A stretch of DNA of 15,437 nucleotides from Zymomonas sp. (GCF_020216885.1 NZ_JAIWON010000111.1:1-15437); one strand, 5' to 3'; positions 1-5,981 are shown, numbered from the stretch's first letter. A program made the numbers and translations. The notes: generated by a model not told the origin, from the sequence alone.

Positions 1-83
1 GCTCAATGGCTCGGCTCAATGGCTCGGCTCAATGGCTCGGCTCAATGGCTCGGCTCAATGGCTCGGCTCAATGGCTCGGCTCG
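1..83. repeat. 13-bp tandem repeat, six full copies plus a partial one
   Basis: The unit GCTCAATGGCTCG is repeated six times without change at 1-78, then breaks off as GCTCG at 79-83. The array touches the window edge, so the copy number is a minimum. Thirteen is not a multiple of three, so reading frames shift between copies; an open frame across it (MARLNGSAQWLGS...) is a consequence of the repeat and not a gene. Perfect identity between copies suggests recent slippage expansion. Confidence 0.95.
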
Positions 84-104
84 CCGCCTAATCCACATGA
101 GGAG

Positions 105-140
105 AAATAGCCAATATATTTTTGAGTATATTGGTTATTT
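105..140 (+). terminator. AT-rich hairpin, possible rightward terminator
   Basis: The arms at 105-118 and 127-140 pair over 14 positions with one G-U (core CCAATATA / TATATTGG) around an 8-nt loop. On the plus strand the 3' arm runs into TTTTCTTC, which fits an intrinsic terminator for a gene left of the window. The low GC of the stem makes this uncertain. Confidence 0.45.
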
Positions 141-155
141 TCTTCAAAAAGAAAA

Positions 156-192
156 AACGCTATCAAAGAGGACACGGCTTTTTGATAGCGTT
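156..192 (-). terminator. 12-bp perfect hairpin, terminator reading leftwards
   Basis: AACGCTATCAAA at 156-167 is perfectly complementary to TTTGATAGCGTT at 181-192 with a 13-nt loop. Read on the minus strand the stem is followed by TTTTTTCTTTTT, a good U-tract, so the natural reading is an intrinsic terminator for leftward transcription. It sits just upstream of the CRISPR leader and could separate the array from the DNA to its left. Confidence 0.6.
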
Positions 193-199
193 AAGAATA

Positions 200-359
200 G
201 CTTCGGTTTATTTTGAACCCTTTTTTGACCCTCTTTTTTAGAGTCCTCAAAAAATTATTTAAAATCAATATGTTACATATAGGGCTATTTTTTAGGGTTA
301 TTTTGCTATTTTAGCAGGATATCCCTTTATTTTAGGGGTAATTTTATCAACAACCTCTA
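200..359 (+). promoter_or_regulatory. CRISPR leader, AT-rich
   Basis: The 160 bp before the first repeat are strongly AT-rich and contain repeated T-rich tracts ending in TTTTAGGG (around 289-297 and 330-337). The position is that of a leader: the array's intact repeats begin here and its degenerate repeat lies at the far end. In type I systems the leader carries the crRNA promoter and directs spacer insertion at the first repeat. No clear -35/-10 pair could be picked out of the AT-rich sequence. Confidence 0.7.
263..275 (+). promoter_or_regulatory. IHF-binding site in the CRISPR leader
   Basis: AATCAATATGTTA matches the IHF consensus WATCAANNNNTTR at every defined position. It lies 85 bp before the first repeat. 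IHF bends leader DNA during spacer acquisition in type I-E and I-F systems, so the site is plausible by place as well as by sequence. A weaker partial match (TATCAACAACCTC, 345-357) directly abuts the first repeat. Binding is inferred. Confidence 0.5.
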
Positions 360-812
360 GTTCACTGCCGCACAGGCAGCTTAGAAAATTTGGAAGATAG
401 CCTTTCTTGCATAACGCTTATGTTCACTGCCGCACAGGCAGCTTAGAAAGAGATTTTATTGGTCATCCTTTCGGTTCGCCAGTTCACTGCCGCACAGGCA
501 GCTTAGAAAAATTTAGCTAAGGCCAACGGGATTAAGCGGCCTGTTCACTGCCGCACAGGCAGCTTAGAAATTTTGAGGATCAGGCTTCTTGTATGCTCAA
601 TATGTTCACTGCCGCACAGGCAGCTTAGAAAGTGCCGTAAGCCGGAAATTGTCCACCCTTATCGTTCACTGCCGCACAGGCAGCTTAGAAATTTGCGATT
701 GCCGTTCTCATCAACCATCCCGATGTTCACTGCCGCACAGGCAGCTTAGAAAAGTAGCCGTTAAACTTGATAACCGGCCTCCAGGTTCACTGCCGCACAG
801 GCAGCATCAAAT
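360..812 (+). CRISPR. Type I-F CRISPR array, 8 repeats and 7 spacers
   Basis: The 28-bp repeats begin at 360, 422, 482, 543, 604, 664, 725 and 785. Spacers are 34, 32, 33, 33, 32, 33 and 32 nt long. The repeat begins GTTCACTGCCGCACAGGCAG and ends CTTAGAAA; its inner palindrome CTGCC-GCACA-GGCAG is the hairpin that Cas6f (Csy4) cuts behind in type I-F, leaving the 8-nt CTTAGAAA handle. Seven repeats are identical. The last (785-812) keeps the first 21 bases and then diverges to ATCAAAT, marking the leader-distal end and fixing the direction as left to right. No cas gene lies in the window, so the array depends on a cas operon elsewhere. I recognised no spacer target. Confidence 0.97.
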
Positions 813-939
813 CATCAAAAACTATTCCAATCACTGCCTTACGCCCGATAATTCACATAAAATCATTTAAAAACAAATACTTAATAAAAATTCTCAGATC
901 ACAACCTTCAAATATTATACATTTTTTCAAAGATTTAGG

Positions 940-968
940 TTGACGAAAGCCAAAAATCCGCGCATTTG
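940..968 (+). promoter_or_regulatory. Possible promoter of tRNA-Cys
   Basis: TTGACG (940-945) is a good -35 box. A weak -10 candidate, CATTTG, follows after 17 bp (963-968), placing initiation a few bases before the tRNA. The -10 is poor, so this rests mainly on the -35 and the position. Confidence 0.35.
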
Positions 969-978
969 CGCTTGAGGT

Positions 979-1052
979 GGCTCGATGGCGGAGTGGTTAC
1001 GCAGAGGACTGCAAATCCTTGCACGCCGGTTCGATTCCGGCTCGGGCCTCCA
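979..1052 (+). tRNA. tRNA-Cys (anticodon GCA)
   Basis: A 74-nt cloverleaf can be drawn. The acceptor stem is GGCTCGA (979-985) with TCGGGCC (1042-1048), including one G-U pair. The anticodon stem is GAGGA/TCCTT around the loop CTGCAAA, with anticodon GCA at 1011-1013. The T arm is GCCGG-TTCGATT-CCGGC. The discriminator is T1049, which corresponds to U73, an identity element of tRNA-Cys, and CCA is encoded at 1050-1052. An open frame overlapping it on the same strand is the usual artefact of translating a tRNA. Confidence 0.96.
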
Positions 1053-1492
1053 GATTTCCTTTTATAACTATGGTCAATTCTGTCAGACCGTCTTACTTTT
1101 TCTCAAAAATATATGCTGTAACTTGCTGTTTTTTAATAGTTTCGGCTGAATGTCTCTTTTCCAGAAATAATACACCGCCAAACATCTTCCTAAATAAAAT
1201 CAAAATCTGATAAAAATCATTCTAAAAATCAGCCCATGCACGCCTTTATGATCGAAAGAATAAACCGCAAAAATCGTCGCTGATAAATTCATACCGTAAA
1301 TAGTCTCGCCATTTTTCCAGCCCAAGACCTTCGCAGGCAACAATTTCGCTCCATAAAAACGGCTCTTCACCATTCTACCCTTCTTGAAAAACCGTTATCC
1401 TTGATGTTTTTTCTATCCCACGCCCGCGCTTCGATCGCCCTCTTTTGATCTAGACGCAAAACCGCTATATTGCGCCTTCACAGACTGGCGAT
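1053..1492. other. Intergenic stretch, no convincing gene
   Basis: This 440-bp stretch between tRNA-Cys and the ybaK region has no long open frame. On the minus strand, 1246-1374 reads as 42 protein-like codons (beginning NGEEPFLWSEIVACEG after a stop and ending FFRS) without a start codon, and an overlapping 57-codon ATG frame spans 1373-1200. Either may be the remnant of a lost gene. A promoter-like pair lies near the right end. Confidence 0.5.
1445..1471 (+). promoter_or_regulatory. Possible promoter upstream of ybaK
   Basis: TTGATC (1445-1450) and TATATT (1466-1471) resemble -35 and -10 boxes with a short 15-bp spacer. Initiation near 1478 would transcribe the small ORF at 1493 and then the deacylase gene. 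Confidence 0.35.
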
Positions 1493-1594
1493 ATGGCCAA
1501 AACAGAACTGCCAAGCCATCCGTCTGTTCACGATTTCTCGATTTTCACTTCAGCTCTTTTCGATCAAAAGAGAACAGGGTATTTGAAAACATGA
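1493..1594 (+). CDS. Possible 33-aa small ORF coupled to ybaK
   Basis: An ATG at 1493 opens 33 codons (beginning MAKTELPSHPSVHDF, ending GYLKT). Its TGA stop overlaps the start codon of the deacylase gene in an ATGA arrangement. That 4-nt overlap is the geometry of translational coupling. The deacylase start has only a weak ribosome site of its own (AACAGGG about 11 bases upstream), which fits dependence on upstream translation. The ORF itself also lacks a clear Shine-Dalgarno. I do not recognise the peptide; it could be a leader peptide, a small protein or chance. Confidence 0.3.
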   Translation: MAKTELPSHPSVHDFSIFTSALFDQKRTGYLKT

Positions 1595-2064
1595 CTAAGA
1601 AAACACGCGGAACGGCTTTTCTTGAAAAAGCAGGGATTGCTTTTACCGTTCATCCCTATGACTACGATCCCAAGGCACCAGCCGCTGGCTTACAGGCCGC
1701 TGAAGCCCTCCAGCAGCCCGCCGAGATTGTCTATAAAACTCTGATGACCGAAGTCGATGGCAAGCCGGTTTGCGTCGTAGTGCAAGTCAATCATGAAGTC
1801 TCGATGAAAAAATTAGCCGCCGCCGCAGGGGGAAAATCAGCCAATATGATTAAGCCTGTCGATGCAGAACGGATGACCGGCTATCACGTTGGTGGGATCA
1901 GCCCTTTCGGCCAGAAAAAGCGCGTTCCGGTTATTTTTGACGAATCCGCTTTTCAGGCTGAAAAGATCTTTATCAATGGCGGTCAGCGTGGGGTATTAGT
2001 CGCCCTTGCACCCGAAGATGCCCGTCGCGCTGTTGAGGGTAAAATCGCATCGGTCGCCAATTAA
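1591..2064 (+). CDS. ybaK: YbaK/EbsC-type Cys-tRNA deacylase
   Basis: The 157-aa protein is full length for the YbaK branch of the ProX/YbaK editing family (E. coli YbaK is about 159 aa). These cytosolic enzymes act in trans to hydrolyse Cys-tRNA(Pro), correcting mischarging by prolyl-tRNA synthetase, and can also act on Cys-tRNA(Cys). Visible family features are the lysine in VYKTL (K49, equivalent to the functionally important lysine of the Haemophilus protein), the core PVCVVVQVNHEVSMKKLA (59-76), and the signature GGISPFGQKK (101-110). The start is ATG 1591, overlapping the stop of a small ORF. A hairpin follows the stop, so the gene probably ends its own transcript. The tRNA-Cys gene lies about 540 bp upstream; the functional echo may be coincidence. 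Confidence 0.9.
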   Translation: MTKKTRGTAFLEKAGIAFTVHPYDYDPKAPAAGLQAAEALQQPAEIVYKTLMTEVDGKPVCVVVQVNHEVSMKKLAAAAGGKSANMIKPVDAERMTGYHVGGISPFGQKKRVPVIFDESAFQAEKIFINGGQRGVLVALAPEDARRAVEGKIASVAN

Positions 2065-2079
2065 CCTTTCTTCCCAATG

Positions 2080-2122
2080 GCCATAAATAAGGAAAGAGAC
2101 GAACCCTTTTCTTATTTATGGC
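2080..2122 (+). terminator. Strong hairpin terminating ybaK
   Basis: GCCATAAATAAG (2080-2091) pairs perfectly with CTTATTTATGGC (2111-2122). The stem extends inward through GAAAG/CTTTT (one G-U) to about 17 bp, leaving a 9-nt loop. It begins 15 bases after the deacylase stop and is followed by the T-rich stretch TTCTTTTATTTTT. It overlaps the first codons of the longest frame of the next gene, which argues for a downstream start there. Confidence 0.65.
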
Positions 2123-2187
2123 AAATTCTTTTATTTTTGACTGATCTGCCCTTGCAGAAAAGGACAAGCCTTGCTCAAAGATGCCGC

Positions 2188-3660
2188 ATGACTGTGATGA
2201 TCGACATGGGGAAAGATTCCAAAGGGCAAGTTGTCCCGATGGATCTCGAAGAATTGCTGGCAACAAGATTGTTGGTTCAGGGTAATTCCGGTTCCGGTAA
2301 ATCCCATTTATTGAGGCGGATGCTCGAAAAAAGCGCCCGTTTTGTGCAACAGATTGTCATTGATCCCGAAGGCGACTTTGTTACCTTGGCGGAACGCTTT
2401 CCTCATGTCGCGGTCGAAGCTGCGGCTTACAATGAATCCGAAATTCGGGTTTTGGCGCAAAGAATTCGCGAACATCGCGTTTCCGTGGTGCTCAATCTTG
2501 AAGGGCTGGATGTCGATAATCAGATGAAATGTGCCGCATGGTTTCTTGCGACATTATTTGATGCCCCGCGCGACCACTGGTATCCCGCGATTGTCGTTGT
2601 GGATGAAGCCCAAATCTTTGCCCCAGCCCAAGCAGGAGAGGTCTCGGACGAAGCGCGCCGCCTATCTCTCGCAGCCATGACCAATTTGATGTGCCGTGGC
2701 CGGAAAAGAGGCCTTGCCGGTGTCATTGCGACCCAACGTCTGGCTAAATTAGCCAAGAATGTCGCCGCCGAAGCCTCAAATTTTCTCATGGGGCGTACTT
2801 TTCTTGACATCGACATGGCACGCGCAGCCGATTTGCTCGGTATGGACAGACGGCAAGCTGAAAGCATCCGCGACCTTGAACGGGGGCATTTTCTAGCCTT
2901 AGGGCCGGCTTTATGCCGTCGCCCTGTTGCGGTCAAAATCGGGGAAGTCGAGACTAAAAGCCGGACAGGCGGATTCAAATTGATGCCGCTCCCCGACAGC
3001 AAAAATAGTAATCCCGAAGCGCTGCTCTTCTCCGAACCGGAAGAACCCGCTTTACCTTTAGCTTCTCCTGAACCCCCTCCACCGCCTTCGTCCAGCCAAT
3101 TGATGGAATTGCTGCAAAAGGAAAAGGAAGAAGAGGCGAAAATAGCCGAGGCAGAAGCCGCCGAAAATCCGGTCGATAATAGCCAGAAAGAAGCGCTGAT
3201 TGATGCTCTTCTTTCCAGTATCGTCGAAGAAGAAGAAAACGCTTACCGTCAGGCCAATTTGCTCTATCCCGAATTTACGATTGGTTGCCGGATGCACGGC
3301 CTATCCACACCGCCTTTGGATTTAACAGCCTTCACCAAAAGGCTGACGATTGCCAAAGCAGGGCTTAGCAATGACGATTTACAGGATGAATTGTGGCAAC
3401 CTGCGCTCAAGGCAGCCAGCATTCTTGAAGAAGATATACAGGCGGTGTTTTTGTTCTTGGCAAAAAGTGCAAAAGAAAATGCCCCCTGCCCCGATGATGA
3501 GATGATTGCCCGTATTTACGGCACACGCTCGGCTGGACGTGCCAGACGGCTAATCGGCTATATGGAAAATCAGGGTATTATCGCTATCAGAACTGATTTC
3601 GGCGGACGGCGCAGCATTACACTTCCGGCTTTAGGCTGGACGACCAGCACAGCCGCCTGA
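2188..3660 (+). CDS. HerA/FtsK-like P-loop ATPase with C-terminal winged-helix-like region
   Basis: This is a soluble ATPase of about 490 aa from the HerA/DUF87 side of the FtsK-HerA superfamily, whose members act as DNA translocases or helicases; substrate unknown. In numbering from ATG 2188, Walker A is GNSGSGKS (32-39), Walker B is VVVDEAQ with D139 and E140, the motif CRGRKRG follows at about 169-175, and ATQR at about 181-184 fits sensor 1. An acidic, proline-rich linker (about 274-353, with a PEPPPPPSSS run) leads to a C-terminal region (about 433-483, DEMIARIYGTRSAGRARR...) that reads like a winged helix. The frame is open from 2077, but those 37 codons lie in the terminator hairpin and read unlike the family; conserved sequence begins near MTVMIDMG. 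The ribosome site at 2188 is weak, and ATG 2197 is an alternative. Confidence 0.75.
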   Translation: MTVMIDMGKDSKGQVVPMDLEELLATRLLVQGNSGSGKSHLLRRMLEKSARFVQQIVIDPEGDFVTLAERFPHVAVEAAAYNESEIRVLAQRIREHRVSVVLNLEGLDVDNQMKCAAWFLATLFDAPRDHWYPAIVVVDEAQIFAPAQAGEVSDEARRLSLAAMTNLMCRGRKRGLAGVIATQRLAKLAKNVAAEASNFLMGRTFLDIDMARAADLLGMDRRQAESIRDLERGHFLALGPALCRRPVAVKIGEVETKSRTGGFKLMPLPDSKNSNPEALLFSEPEEPALPLASPEPPPPPSSSQLMELLQKEKEEEAKIAEAEAAENPVDNSQKEALIDALLSSIVEEEENAYRQANLLYPEFTIGCRMHGLSTPPLDLTAFTKRLTIAKAGLSNDDLQDELWQPALKAASILEEDIQAVFLFLAKSAKENAPCPDDEMIARIYGTRSAGRARRLIGYMENQGIIAIRTDFGGRRSITLPALGWTTSTAA

Positions 3661-3670
3661 CATCAATGAC

Positions 3671-3703
3671 AAGGGCAGATGGCTTTATCTCAATTCTGCC
3701 CTT
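3671..3703 (+). terminator. Hairpin after the HerA-like ATPase gene
   Basis: AAGGGCAGA (3671-3679) pairs with TCTGCCCTT (3695-3703) over 9 bp, starting 11 bases after the stop codon. There is no immediate U-tract (TTCACATAAACAG follows), so it may be a weak terminator or a 3'-end stabilising hairpin. Confidence 0.5.
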
Positions 3704-3827
3704 TCACATAAACAGCAATTTGTTTTTTCAAATACAGACGACTGCCCCTTGCACAAAAAAATCTCTCTGGCCTATCCTATCGCCTCGGTGCAGATATAAG
3801 TTCGCATCATGCCGCCGATATTGATCC

Positions 3828-3843
3828 TGTTCCACGTGAAACA
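3828..3843. other. parS centromere site 1
   Basis: TGTTCCACGTGAAACA is an exact match to the canonical 16-bp chromosomal parS sequence bound by ParB (Bacillus subtilis consensus; its reverse complement is the form usual in alphaproteobacteria). It lies in the intergenic space between the convergent ATPase gene and the hypothetical gene, beside a terminator. ParB loads here, spreads, and works with ParA and SMC in origin segregation. An exact 16-mer by chance is very unlikely, and a second copy lies 2,156 bp away. Confidence 0.9.
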
Positions 3844-3866
3844 ACAGGACTGGCAATATTCAATAA

Positions 3867-3900
3867 AAAAGGCACTCTCTTAAAAAAGAAAGTGCCTTTT
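3867..3900 (-). terminator. Intrinsic terminator of the hypothetical gene
   Basis: AAAAGGCACTCTCTT (3867-3881) pairs with AAGAAAGTGCCTTTT (3886-3900) with one mismatch around a tight A-rich loop. On the minus strand the stem ends in TTTTTTATTG, a proper U-tract, 17 bases past the stop of the minus-strand gene. The plus-strand tail CCTTTT suggests it may also work rightwards. Confidence 0.8.
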
Positions 3901-3917
3901 CCCCTGTTTATTAAAAA

Positions 3918-4250
3918 TCAATTCTCGCGGAAATATTCCAACAGCTCTTCTTTAAAATCAGGCATTTTGCTGGAAAGCATTTCTTTCAACTGGTCATGTT
4001 TGATATCGCTATGAACAAGACGGTTATGCGATATGTCATAAAGGGCGCGTCCAGATTCACCTTTAAAGACTAAAGGAATCTCGGCAATTACTGCGCCGCT
4101 ATCTTCGTATAAAAAGATATGCTCAAGAGCATTTGCAGGTTTGACTGACAGCTGATCTGGGTCATCGACCATATAATTCATATGATCCATAATCTCGGCG
4201 GCCATACGGTGCCTTATTCCAGCAGACACTTCCAGTTTTTTATGGGACAT
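3918..4250 (-). CDS. Hypothetical protein, about 110 aa
   Basis: I do not recognise this family. The frame opens at GTG 4259, but ATG 4250 (MSHKKLEVSAG) has AAAGG eight bases upstream and is the more likely start; GTG 4259 also has GGAAAG at a workable distance. The protein is soluble and charged, without signal peptide or membrane segment. It has a central strand-like part (EHIFLYEDSGAVIAEIPLVFKG) and an acidic amphipathic C-terminus (MPDFKEELLEYFREN). It is downstream of rarA on the same strand, separated by a highly structured leader with a small ORF, and has its own terminator. It lies between the two parS sites. Reading-frame quality, ribosome site and terminator make it likely to be real. 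Confidence 0.7.
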   Translation of the reverse strand: MSHKKLEVSAGIRHRMAAEIMDHMNYMVDDPDQLSVKPANALEHIFLYEDSGAVIAEIPLVFKGESGRALYDISHNRLVHSDIKHDQLKEMLSSKMPDFKEELLEYFREN

Positions 4251-4278
4251 AACAAGCACCTTTACTCTTTCCGCCTTT

Positions 4279-4378
4279 TGCCATCATTTTACTCGGCAAA
4301 AGGGGGCTTTATGAAAGGTAATACGTTAATTCAGGCCTTTTTGTTCCCATAAAGCCCAATCCCGATAAAATGATCGCA
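4279..4378 (-). promoter_or_regulatory. Nested inverted repeat in the leader of the hypothetical gene
   Basis: The outer arms TGCCATCATTTTACTCGG (4279-4296) and CCGATAAAATGATCGCA (4362-4378) pair with one mismatch and one bulge. Inside are GGGCTTTATG (4304-4313) with CATAAAGCCC (4348-4357), a perfect 10 bp, and AAAGG (4314-4318) with CCTTT (4336-4340). A competing hairpin, CCTTTTGCC (4274-4282) with GGCAAAAGG (4295-4303), cannot form together with the outer stem because both need 4279-4282 and 4295-4296. On the minus-strand RNA this lies just before the ribosome site of the downstream gene. Mutually exclusive folds in that place suggest an attenuator or translational switch. It resembles no riboswitch class I know. 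A decayed mobile inverted repeat is the alternative. Confidence 0.5.
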
Positions 4379-4404
4379 GTAAATGCGGTTTCAAAATCCG
4401 GCAT
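4309..4404 (-). CDS. Possible 31-aa small ORF in the rarA 3' leader region
   Basis: ATG at 4404 opens 31 codons (beginning MPDFETAFTAIILSG, ending ELTYYLS) and stops at TAA 4311-4309. AAGG nine bases upstream is a fair ribosome site. It starts about 34 bases after the rarA stop. The codons run through the 5' arm of the outer and inner stems of the nested inverted repeat and stop inside the inner 3' arm, so translation would open that structure. That is the geometry of a leader peptide controlling the next gene. No homologue is recognised. Confidence 0.35.
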   Translation of the reverse strand: MPDFETAFTAIILSGLGFMGTKRPELTYYLS

Positions 4405-4438
4405 AAATTCTTGCCTTGCCCAATATTTTTACCCGCTT

Positions 4439-5788
4439 TTACTTACCGTTAGGCTTTCCTTTTTTTCTTTCCTGTCGCAAATGCGCCCAAAAAGCTAACC
4501 TCTCCGTGATATGCTTTTCATAACCCCGTATATTCGGTTGATAGAGCGTCACAGGCGGCAAATTCTCCGGCCAATAATTATCACCTGAAAAAGCATCGGG
4601 CATATCATGGTCATAGTGATACCCCTCACCATAGCCCTGCTGTTTCATCATCTCGGTTGGCGCATTAAGGATATTGGACGGTGGCAAGACAGAGCCGCTT
4701 TCGCGCGCCAAGGCCATCGCCTGATTATAAGCCTTATAGATCGCGTTGGATTTGGGGGCTGTCGCGACATAGACACAGGCTTGAGCAATCGCTAACTCGC
4801 CTTCCGGCGAACCTAAAAGCTGATAAGTCTCTTTAGCCGCAATACATTGCTCCATAGCCCGAGGATCAGCCAAGCCGACTTCCTCATTGGCCATACGCGT
4901 TATACGACGCAACAAATAAAGCGGGTCTTCACCAGCAACCAGCATCCGCGACAAATAATAAAGCGCGGCCTGCGGGTCAGACCCCCTTACTGATTTATGT
5001 AATGCCGATATCAGATTATAATGACCATCCCGATCTTTGTCATAAATCGCCATCCTTTTTTGAAGGATTTGCGCCAATTCTGACACTGACAAAGCGTTTT
5101 CTAGCTTCATCGACAAGAGAATTTCGGCCTGATTTAACAGAAACCGCCCATCTCCATCAGCAGAAGCGATTAAGGCTTTTCGGGCATCATCATCTACAGG
5201 CAAAAGCTGCCCAGAAACCGTCTCGGCTCTTTCCAGCAACAAGCCCAAGGCCTCTTCACCCAGACGGTTCAACGTCACCACTTGGGCGCGGGATAACAAA
5301 GCCGCATTCAAAGCGAAAGACGGGTTTTCCGTTGTCGCCCCTACCAAGACAAAAGTGCCATTCTCGATATAGGGTAAAAAGCTATCCTGTTGCCCTTTAT
5401 TGAAACGATGAATTTCATCAATAAAGAGTAATGTCGCCTTCCCCATCTCCCGATAGGTTATAGCATTTTGAAAAATCTTTTTCAGATCAGCAACACCTGA
5501 AAAAATGGCCGATACCATTTCAAATCGCATTCCGACCGATTCAGCCAAAAGCTGGGCGATACTCGTTTTTCCGGTTCCGGGCGGGCCCCACAAGATCAGA
5601 GAGGATAACCGACCTGCTGCCACCATTCGGCCAATGATACCGTTTTCTCCGGTGACATGCGCCTGCCCGATGACATCAGATAGATGCTTAGGACGCAAAA
5701 TATCCGCTAAAGGCCGATTTTCAGGCACAGGCCGATTTTCATTTTCGGTAAAAACAGCCTGCTCTACAGAATTGAATAAATCATCCAT
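4439..5788 (-). CDS. rarA: Replication-associated recombination protein A (RarA/MgsA), AAA+ ATPase
   Basis: The 449-aa protein is the usual length for RarA, a homotetrameric AAA+ ATPase related to clamp loaders that works with single-strand-binding protein at stalled forks and is conserved up to Mgs1/WRNIP1. Visible are RPKHLSDVIGQ (32-42), Walker A GPPGTGKT (68-75), Walker B LLFIDEIHRFN (120-130), sensor 1 GATTENPSF, the arginine-finger context ALLSRAQV, and the C-terminal tetramerisation region ending in the family block GYGEGYHYDHDMPDAFSGDNYWPENL-type sequence near 383-408. The start is ATG 5788; upstream GGTGG lies too close for a normal ribosome site, so initiation looks weak. It lies between two parS sites. 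The gene appears intact. Confidence 0.95.
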   Translation of the reverse strand: MDDLFNSVEQAVFTENENRPVPENRPLADILRPKHLSDVIGQAHVTGENGIIGRMVAAGRLSSLILWGPPGTGKTSIAQLLAESVGMRFEMVSAIFSGVADLKKIFQNAITYREMGKATLLFIDEIHRFNKGQQDSFLPYIENGTFVLVGATTENPSFALNAALLSRAQVVTLNRLGEEALGLLLERAETVSGQLLPVDDDARKALIASADGDGRFLLNQAEILLSMKLENALSVSELAQILQKRMAIYDKDRDGHYNLISALHKSVRGSDPQAALYYLSRMLVAGEDPLYLLRRITRMANEEVGLADPRAMEQCIAAKETYQLLGSPEGELAIAQACVYVATAPKSNAIYKAYNQAMALARESGSVLPPSNILNAPTEMMKQQGYGEGYHYDHDMPDAFSGDNYWPENLPPVTLYQPNIRGYEKHITERLAFWAHLRQERKKGKPNGK

Positions 5789-5955
5789 CCACCAATCATA
5801 CAGGGTGAATGCCCTTTTTGGCTATCTTTAGACAGATTCTTTACAATAAAATCTCTTTCGAAATTGATCGGGTTATACTCACGACTTCCCGATGTAATTT
5901 CACTCTGAATAGCCGCCTCAAACCGCAATCACCTCAAACCCACATAAACAAAAAA

Positions 5956-5981
5956 GGCAGCGCTCTAATAGAAACGCTGCC
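5956..5981 (-). terminator. Intrinsic terminator of the dihydroorotate-dehydrogenase-like gene
   Basis: GGCAGCG (5956-5962) pairs with CGCTGCC (5975-5981). On the minus strand the stem is followed by TTTTTTGTTT, a good U-tract. It is the first strong terminator after the minus-strand gene ending at 6053. A weaker upstream hairpin (AAAAGGG 5999-6005 with CCCTTTT 6033-6039) lies between them. Confidence 0.75.

Noticed and set aside
19..216. 65-aa open frame across the tandem repeats
   Set aside because: Half of it is the translated 13-bp repeat and the rest runs through two hairpins; no ribosome site.
589..870. 93-aa open frame within the CRISPR array
   Set aside because: It is translated repeat and spacer DNA with the repeated peptide HCRTGSL or SLPHRQ.
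977..1210. 77-aa open frame starting just before tRNA-Cys
   Set aside because: Its N-terminus is the tRNA translated on the sense strand, a well-known artefact.
2077..2187. N-terminal 37-codon extension of the HerA-like ATPase
   Set aside because: It lies in the terminator hairpin after ybaK, and the conserved protein begins at about 2188.
3301..3312. DnaA-box-like CTATCCACA
   Set aside because: A single one-mismatch match inside coding sequence, with no cluster of boxes or AT-rich unwinding region beside it, so no origin is called in this window.
5002..5403. 133-aa plus-strand open frame opposite rarA
   Set aside because: It is the antisense shadow of a well-supported gene, with low-complexity composition and no ribosome site.
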